This document shows positions 1 to 3,574 of a stretch of 5,540 nucleotides of DNA, one piece after another (position 1 is the stretch's first letter; every line of letters begins with the position of its first letter). The notes beneath the pieces were generated by a model. That model made no database searches. It saw only the letters and a list, made by a program, of their open reading frames with translations, and was not told the DNA's origin. The DNA lies in NCBI GenBank assembly GCA_002409445.1, contig DHNJ01000148.1, positions 1-5,540 of the forward strand, given 5' to 3'. Origin of the DNA: Armatimonadetes bacterium UBA5419 (lineage in GTDB: Bacteria > Armatimonadota > UBA10988). Position numbers and translations under genes: made by a program.

Positions 1-41
1 ATTACAGAGAAGATTGCCAATAAGTATTTTAAAAATGAAAG
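1..41. other. Abrupt AT-rich segment at the left edge
   Basis: Positions 1-40 contain 9 G/C of 40 (about 22%), while the following hundred bases are about three-quarters G/C. On the minus strand the EcfT frame stays open across it, but with codons such as TCA, TTT, TTA, AAA and TTA that hardly occur elsewhere in the window. The change coincides with the loss of EcfT family resemblance. It may be the edge of an insertion, a chimeric contig end, or foreign DNA; 40 bases are too few to identify it. Confidence 0.6.
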
Positions 42-533
42 CGCCGCGTGCAGCCGCCGCGCCTGGCCCGCCATGACCGGCCCGAAGCGCAGCGCCAGCG
101 CCAGCTGAAAGGCGAACGCCGGCGGCAAGCCCCAGGCCGCCAGGCCGGCGACCAGCTCGTTGGTCGGCGTCGAGACGACCAGCGCCAGCCCCGCCGCCGC
201 GACCGCGATCAGCCGCAGCGACTGCCCCGCGCCCCAGCACAGCCCCTCGCGCGCCAGGCTCAGCCCAAACGGCAGCTCGACGACCACCGTCCGTGGCGGG
301 CCGGGTAGGAACAGCCCCTGACTCAGCGCCGAGCCAGCCACCGCCAGCAGCGCCACACCGACGAACGCGCGCACCTGCCGGCCCGTCGGCCGCAGCCAGA
401 GCCACGGCAGCAGGCCAACGCCGAGCAGCAGCGCCAGCGCCGGCGGCTGCGTGACCAGCGTCGCACCGACGGTGAAGGCGACCAGACAAGCCAGCTTGGT
501 GCGCGCTTGGAGGCCGGGAGCGGCCGGGTTCAC
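1..533 (-). CDS. ecfT: Energy-coupling factor (ECF) transporter transmembrane subunit, EcfT/CbiQ family; 3' end missing or disrupted
   Basis: EcfT is the membrane scaffold of ECF importers: it couples two ATPases to a substrate-binding S component for uptake of vitamins or Ni/Co. About 177 residues are visible. The N-terminus reads QARTKL, like the usual D-P-R-T-K-L opening. Hydrophobic segments lie near residues 14-45, 57-75 and 105-121, followed by STPTNEL (121-127), GLPPAF (135-140) and ALALRF (145-150); this order is characteristic of the family. The start is GTG (533-531), which overlaps the TGA of the upstream radical SAM gene (532-530) in a GTGA arrangement, implying translational coupling; a weak AGG-type ribosome site lies just before it. 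The coupling-helix region with the conserved A-R-G motifs should begin near residue 164. Instead codon use turns abruptly AT-rich and the family pattern stops. Substrate is unknown because no S component or ATPase is in the window. Family call firm; 3' end unreliable. Confidence 0.82.
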   Translation of the reverse strand, partial: MNPAAPGLQARTKLACLVAFTVGATLVTQPPALALLLGVGLLPWLWLRPTGRQVRAFVGVALLAVAGSALSQGLFLPGPPRTVVVELPFGLSLAREGLCWGAGQSLRLIAVAAAGLALVVSTPTNELVAGLAAWGLPPAFAFQLALALRFGPVMAGQARRLHAALSFLKYLLAIFSV

Positions 534-1243
534 AGGACCTGACGAACGATGAACCGGTCGTCCCGCGCCTCGTGGTCGAGCAGCTGCGCCGGCGTCAGGT
601 GCGAGCTGCCGACCGTCGTCAGGTAGCGCCGGCACAACGCCACCGCGGCGGCCATCTCGTCCTCCGTCGGCCGGGGCCAGGGCGCGCCGGGCACGGGGAT
701 GAAGCCCATCAGGTGGAACGGGATCTCCGGGCTCAAGCCGGCGATGAAGGCAACGATCGGCTCGAGCTGGTCGAGGTCGATGTAGCCGGGGATCAGCACG
801 CTGGACGCACGCATGTCCAGCCCGGCCTCGAAGGCGGCGACGAAGTTGTCGCGGATGCGCTGGGCCGGCAGACCGGTGTACTCGCGGTGCAGCTCATCGT
901 CCCAGGCCTTCAGTGTCACGTTGGTGCCGTCCAGGTCCTCGGTGATCAGGTTCCAGCCGTTGGTGTGCCCCAGCTTCGTCGTCAGGCCCAGCTCGCGTTT
1001 GGCGAACCGCAGCAGCTCGGGCAGCTGCTTGTTCAACGTCGGCTCGCCGCCCATGAAGTGGACCGCCTGGCAGCCGTCGATGCTCGCCAGGGCGGCCTTG
1101 ACCTCGGCGAGGCTCGGCGTGACCGCCGGCCGCGGCGGCTCCTTGAGCAAGTAGCTGCACCCGCGGCAGCGCATGTTGCAGCCCCAGTTGTGGGCCGTGG
1201 CGCGGTGGTACTGGTGGCTGTAGGTGATACGGACGATAGGCAT
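530..1243 (-). CDS. Radical SAM enzyme, pyruvate-formate-lyase-activase-like; substrate unknown
   Basis: This 237-residue protein is a compact radical SAM enzyme with no added domain. Cys22, Cys26 and Cys29 in GCNMRCRGCSY form the C-x3-C-x2-C site for the [4Fe-4S] cluster that cleaves S-adenosylmethionine. FMGGEP (63-68) is the SAM-binding GGE motif. LKAWDDELHREYTG (111-124) and VLIPGYID (149-156) match the middle strands of glycyl-radical-enzyme activases (PflA/PflX-like), and the length fits that group. However, no glycyl radical enzyme is nearby, so an activase role is only one option; cofactor or vitamin modification is another, given the coupled ECF transporter gene. The ATG at 1243 has an AGAGG site 6 nt upstream, inside the last codons of the prepilin gene, whose stop is 3 nt away. 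The stop overlaps the EcfT start. It is not QueE-like in its opening sequence. Cytoplasmic. Superfamily certain, substrate unknown. Confidence 0.9.
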   Translation of the reverse strand: MPIVRITYSHQYHRATAHNWGCNMRCRGCSYLLKEPPRPAVTPSLAEVKAALASIDGCQAVHFMGGEPTLNKQLPELLRFAKRELGLTTKLGHTNGWNLITEDLDGTNVTLKAWDDELHREYTGLPAQRIRDNFVAAFEAGLDMRASSVLIPGYIDLDQLEPIVAFIAGLSPEIPFHLMGFIPVPGAPWPRPTEDEMAAAVALCRRYLTTVGSSHLTPAQLLDHEARDDRFIVRQVL

Positions 1244-1246
1244 GGT

Positions 1247-1858
1247 TTACCTCTGACGAGTCCAGTCTTGCGGAGTGGTGGTGAGCAGGGCCTTGGCGTG
1301 GCCGTCGGCGTACAGCGCGTTGAACCGGCCCAAGTGACGGTAGGCCACATAGCGGATCGGCTCGATGAACGGGGCGCCACCGCCGACGTAGTAGCTGCCG
1401 GTGACGGGATTGACGGTGTTGTTGTGCGAGTCGGCGACTTGGATCAGGCGCGCGGGCTCGACGATGGCCGCATCGGGCAGCGCGTACCAGAAGGTCGAGG
1501 CGTCGCCCGGCGTGTAGCTCGACGCATTCAGGCCGTAGCACAGCGGCAGCCCCGAATACGGGTCGACCAGCGCCGCCGCCGACGGACAACGCAGGATGTC
1601 GATGCTCTTCAGGTACGGCTGCAGCGCCTGATGCCAGCGCCAGGCCGAGGTGTAGTAGACCCGAATGTGCGTGTCATCGTAGTCTTGGGCATAGATGCGC
1701 AAGCCAACCCCGACCTGTCGCAGGTTGGACAGGCACGAGGTCTGCCGCGCCTTCTCGCGGGCTTGGGCGAAGACAGGGAACAGGATCGAGGCCAGGATGG
1801 CGATGATCGCGATCACCACGAGCAACTCGATCAGCGTGAACGCTCGCGCACGTGCCAC
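1247..1858 (-). CDS. Prepilin-type N-terminal cleavage/methylation protein with H-x9-DG C-terminal motif (DUF1559-like pseudopilin)
   Basis: This is a type IV pilin/type II secretion-like pseudopilin of about 203 residues. The leader is six residues (MARARA), followed by FTLIELLVVIAIIAIL: a prepilin peptidase site, the invariant Glu at mature position 5 and one long N-terminal helix. FPVFAQAREKARQTSC and a YAQDYDD segment follow, as in the families expanded in Armatimonadota. The C-terminus has the H-x9-DG motif (His175, Asp185-Gly186). Residue -1 is Ala rather than the commoner Gly. I chose the GTG at 1858 because a strong GAGGAGA lies 8 nt upstream; an in-frame ATG at 1885 would give 212 residues, but it sits about where the predicted transcript begins and has no ribosome site. 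Such proteins are thought to be exported and processed at the membrane; the role of most is unknown. First gene of the apparent three-gene operon, 3 nt from the next start. Confidence 0.92.
   Translation of the reverse strand: MARARAFTLIELLVVIAIIAILASILFPVFAQAREKARQTSCLSNLRQVGVGLRIYAQDYDDTHIRVYYTSAWRWHQALQPYLKSIDILRCPSAAALVDPYSGLPLCYGLNASSYTPGDASTFWYALPDAAIVEPARLIQVADSHNNTVNPVTGSYYVGGGAPFIEPIRYVAYRHLGRFNALYADGHAKALLTTTPQDWTRQR
1250..1254 (-). promoter_or_regulatory. Ribosome binding site of the radical SAM gene
   Basis: AGAGG lies 6 nt before the ATG at 1243 and sits within the last two sense codons (CAG AGG) of the prepilin-like gene. Ribosomes finishing that gene stop over this site, so translation of the two genes is probably linked. 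Confidence 0.6.
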
Positions 1859-1865
1859 GTTTCTT

Positions 1866-1872
1866 TCTCCTC
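1866..1872 (-). promoter_or_regulatory. Ribosome binding site that decides the prepilin start
   Basis: GAGGAGA, with the AGGAG core 8 nt before the GTG at 1858. No comparable site precedes the ATG at 1885. It is the main reason to shorten the leader to MARARA. Confidence 0.65.
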
Positions 1873-1891
1873 GTGCCACTAGCATAGGGCC

Positions 1892-1920
1892 ACAATAGAT
1901 CGAGCGCTGCGCGGCGTCAA
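1892..1920 (-). promoter_or_regulatory. Predicted sigma70-type promoter of the prepilin-radical SAM-EcfT operon
   Basis: Read on the minus strand, TTGACG (1920-1915; 5 of 6 match to the -35 consensus) is followed by exactly 17 bp and TATTGT (1897-1892; 4 of 6 match to the -10 consensus). Transcription would start near 1885, giving a leader of about 27 nt that contains the GAGGAGA site before the GTG at 1858. The G+C-rich surroundings make this AT-containing hexamer pair stand out. Confidence 0.5.
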
Positions 1921-1936
1921 GCCGGTTGGTGCAGCG
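1905..1936. repeat. Short inverted repeat between the divergent genes
   Basis: CGCTGC (1905-1910) and GCAGCG (1931-1936) are exact inverted copies separated by 20 bp. They flank the -35 box of the minus-strand promoter, with one arm in its spacer. This could be an operator for a dimeric regulator, but six-base arms in GC-rich DNA arise easily by chance. No clear promoter for the plus-strand DUF389 gene was found in this region. Confidence 0.2.
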
Positions 1937-1950
1937 GCTAAGCTAGATAC

Positions 1951-1954
1951 GAGG
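1951..1954 (+). promoter_or_regulatory. Ribosome binding site of the DUF389 gene
   Basis: GAGG lies 9 nt before the GTG at 1964. The alternative in-frame ATG at 1979 has no good site at normal spacing, so the GTG start is preferred. Confidence 0.45.
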
Positions 1955-1963
1955 CAGAATGGC

Positions 1964-3574
1964 GTGAGCGAGCAACCAATGACGGCGGCGGAGGCAGCGC
2001 GGCGCGATGCCGTGGTGCGTATCACCGACGCGGCGCACCCGGGCCAGCACTACTATGTGTTGACGGTCCTCTCGGCGCTCATCGCCGCGTTCGGCCTGTT
2101 GGCCAACAGCACCGCGGTGGTCATCGGGGCGATGATCGTCGCCCCGCTGATGGGGCCGATCATGGGTCTCGCGCTGGGGCTGGCCAGCGGCAATCGCAAG
2201 CTCGCCGAGAGCTCGTTGCTGGCCGAGGCGCTCGGCGCGGGGCTGTGCCTGTTGATCGCCCTAGCGATCGGCCGCATGCCGTACACCTTGGGCCTCACTT
2301 CCGAGATTCTCGCCCGCACGCAGCCAACCATCTATGACCTCGTCGTCGCCCTGGCTGCCGGCGCCGCGGGCGCGTACGCGATGGTCGACGCGCGGGTCAG
2401 CGGCTCGCTGCCGGGGGTGGCGATCGCGGTCTCGCTGGTGCCACCGCTGGCCGCCTCCGGGCTGTGCCTCGGCGCGGGCCAGGAGCAGCTCGCGGCGGGG
2501 GCGATGATTCTCTTCCTGGCCAACTTCGTGGCGATTCAACTGGCCGCCTCGACCGTCTTCCTGCTGACCGGCGTGGCCACGGTGAACGCCACGCGACGGA
2601 CCACCCCGCGCCAGCTCATCCGCCGCTTCGGCCCGAGCCTGCTGGCGCTGGTCGTGGTGGGCTGGTTCTTGACGCGTACGCTGCTGGGCCTGCTCGCCGA
2701 CCATCAGCTGCGCGACGCGATCGAGCGCGAACTGCACACAGCCCTGGCCAACACGCCGGGCACGAAGCTGGAGAGCCTGAGCATCGAGCGCCGCGGCCTC
2801 GGCGCGGACGTCTCGGCGGTGGTCCTCACGCCACAGCCGCTCGAGGCGGAGCAGGTCGCCGACCTCCAGCGACAGCTGGCCGGCCGGCTGCGCGTCACGC
2901 CGCGGCTGGTCGTGCGCAGCCTCTCGTCCGCCGACTTTGACGCCGACGGGCCGGTCTTCTCACGCGAGGACGACCCGACGCCGCCCAGCGCCGAGAGCCT
3001 TGCCGTAGCGCAGGCGCGCGAACTGCTGCTGGCTCACCTCGCCGAGCTGCCCGGCGCGGAGCTGGCCGACGTCCGCCTCGAACGCGCGCCCGCGGGCCCC
3101 CGCTACATGGCCCAGGTGCGCACGCCGGAGGCCATCTCCCCGACCCAGGTCGCCGAGATGCAGGAAACTCTACCACTGGTCGACGGCGAGCCGCCGCAGC
3201 TGGTCGTGCGTTCGTCGCTGTCGCGGGTCGCGACCGCCGAGCAGTACATCGAACCCACCCCACGCCGCACGCGCCCGCCCGAGGAGGCCGCGCTGCTGCG
3301 CCGCCTGCGCACCGGCCTGGCCAACCAGCTGAGCCTCCTGCTGCCCACCGCGCGGCTGGTCACCGTCGACCTCGAGATGCAGCCGACGGCCGTCGTGCTG
3401 CGGGGCGAAGTGCGCGCGCCGCGGACGATCACGCCGGCGGAGGTCGCCGGCCTGCAGGCCACGCTGCGCCAGTACGTCGACCCGCGCGTCGTGGTCGTCA
3501 TCGCCTCCGAGCTGCATCCGGTCGCCGCGGCCGAGGGCTACTTAGACTCCATCCCGCCCGCCGCTCTGCCCTGA
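1964..3574 (+). CDS. DUF389 family membrane protein with three tandem C-terminal modules
   Basis: A 536-residue protein. The N-terminal half (about 30-245) is a hydrophobic DUF389 domain with six or seven membrane helices. Its family signatures are VVIGAMIVAPLMGPI (52-66), LPGVAIAVSLVPPLAA (149-164) and ILFLANFVAI (182-191). No biochemical function is established for this family; transport or membrane maintenance has been assumed. The C-terminal half is soluble and consists of three related modules at about 246-332, 345-430 and 438-528. Each has a leading helix, a strand with L-x-x-V-x-L-E/E-R character, an (A/E)-V-x-(T/A)-P strand, a P-x-(Q/E)-V-A-x-L/M-Q helix and a final hydrophobic strand; modules two and three end in A-E-x-Y-(I/L)-(E/D). 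A single tail is, as I recall, the more usual arrangement. The GTG start is supported by GAGG 9 nt upstream. It diverges from the prepilin operon and overlaps the channel gene by 37 bp at its 3' end. Confidence 0.88.
   Translation: MSEQPMTAAEAARRDAVVRITDAAHPGQHYYVLTVLSALIAAFGLLANSTAVVIGAMIVAPLMGPIMGLALGLASGNRKLAESSLLAEALGAGLCLLIALAIGRMPYTLGLTSEILARTQPTIYDLVVALAAGAAGAYAMVDARVSGSLPGVAIAVSLVPPLAASGLCLGAGQEQLAAGAMILFLANFVAIQLAASTVFLLTGVATVNATRRTTPRQLIRRFGPSLLALVVVGWFLTRTLLGLLADHQLRDAIERELHTALANTPGTKLESLSIERRGLGADVSAVVLTPQPLEAEQVADLQRQLAGRLRVTPRLVVRSLSSADFDADGPVFSREDDPTPPSAESLAVAQARELLLAHLAELPGAELADVRLERAPAGPRYMAQVRTPEAISPTQVAEMQETLPLVDGEPPQLVVRSSLSRVATAEQYIEPTPRRTRPPEEAALLRRLRTGLANQLSLLLPTARLVTVDLEMQPTAVVLRGEVRAPRTITPAEVAGLQATLRQYVDPRVVVVIASELHPVAAAEGYLDSIPPAALP
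2699..3547 (+). repeat. Protein-level triplication in the DUF389 gene tail
   Basis: Three in-frame modules of about 85-90 codons start near 2699, 2996 and 3275. Shared landmarks in order are EAEQVADLQRQL / SPTQVAEMQETL / TPAEVAGLQATL, then RLVVRS / QLVVRS / RVVVVI, and for the last two AEQYIE / AEGYLD. The nucleotide copies have diverged, so this is an old duplication. The first two are joined by an acidic, proline-containing linker, and the last two by a short PTPRRTRPP stretch. Confidence 0.65.

Noticed and set aside
48..308. 86-codon plus-strand open frame at the left end
   Set aside because: It is antisense to EcfT and its product is a low-complexity Arg/Gln/Pro string with no recognisable family.
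530..1243. Radical SAM gene as QueE (queuosine pathway)
   Set aside because: The QueE-type opening (a Y-S-I-Q-G-E-G-like segment before the cluster site) is absent, and the cluster is followed by activase-like motifs instead.
572..1882. 436-codon open frame on the plus strand
   Set aside because: It lies antisense to the radical SAM and prepilin genes, both identified by clear motifs. Its translation is the Arg/Gln/Val/Asp-rich composition typical of a shadow frame in GC-rich DNA.
1921..1963. Plus-strand promoter for the DUF389 gene
   Set aside because: TTGGTG at 1926-1931 and TAGATA at 1944-1949 are only 12 bp apart, too close for a sigma70 promoter; no better pair was found.
2699..3547. 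DUF389 tail modules as BON domains
   Set aside because: The strand-helix pattern is loosely similar, but the conserved BON glycine pattern is not consistently present in the three copies.
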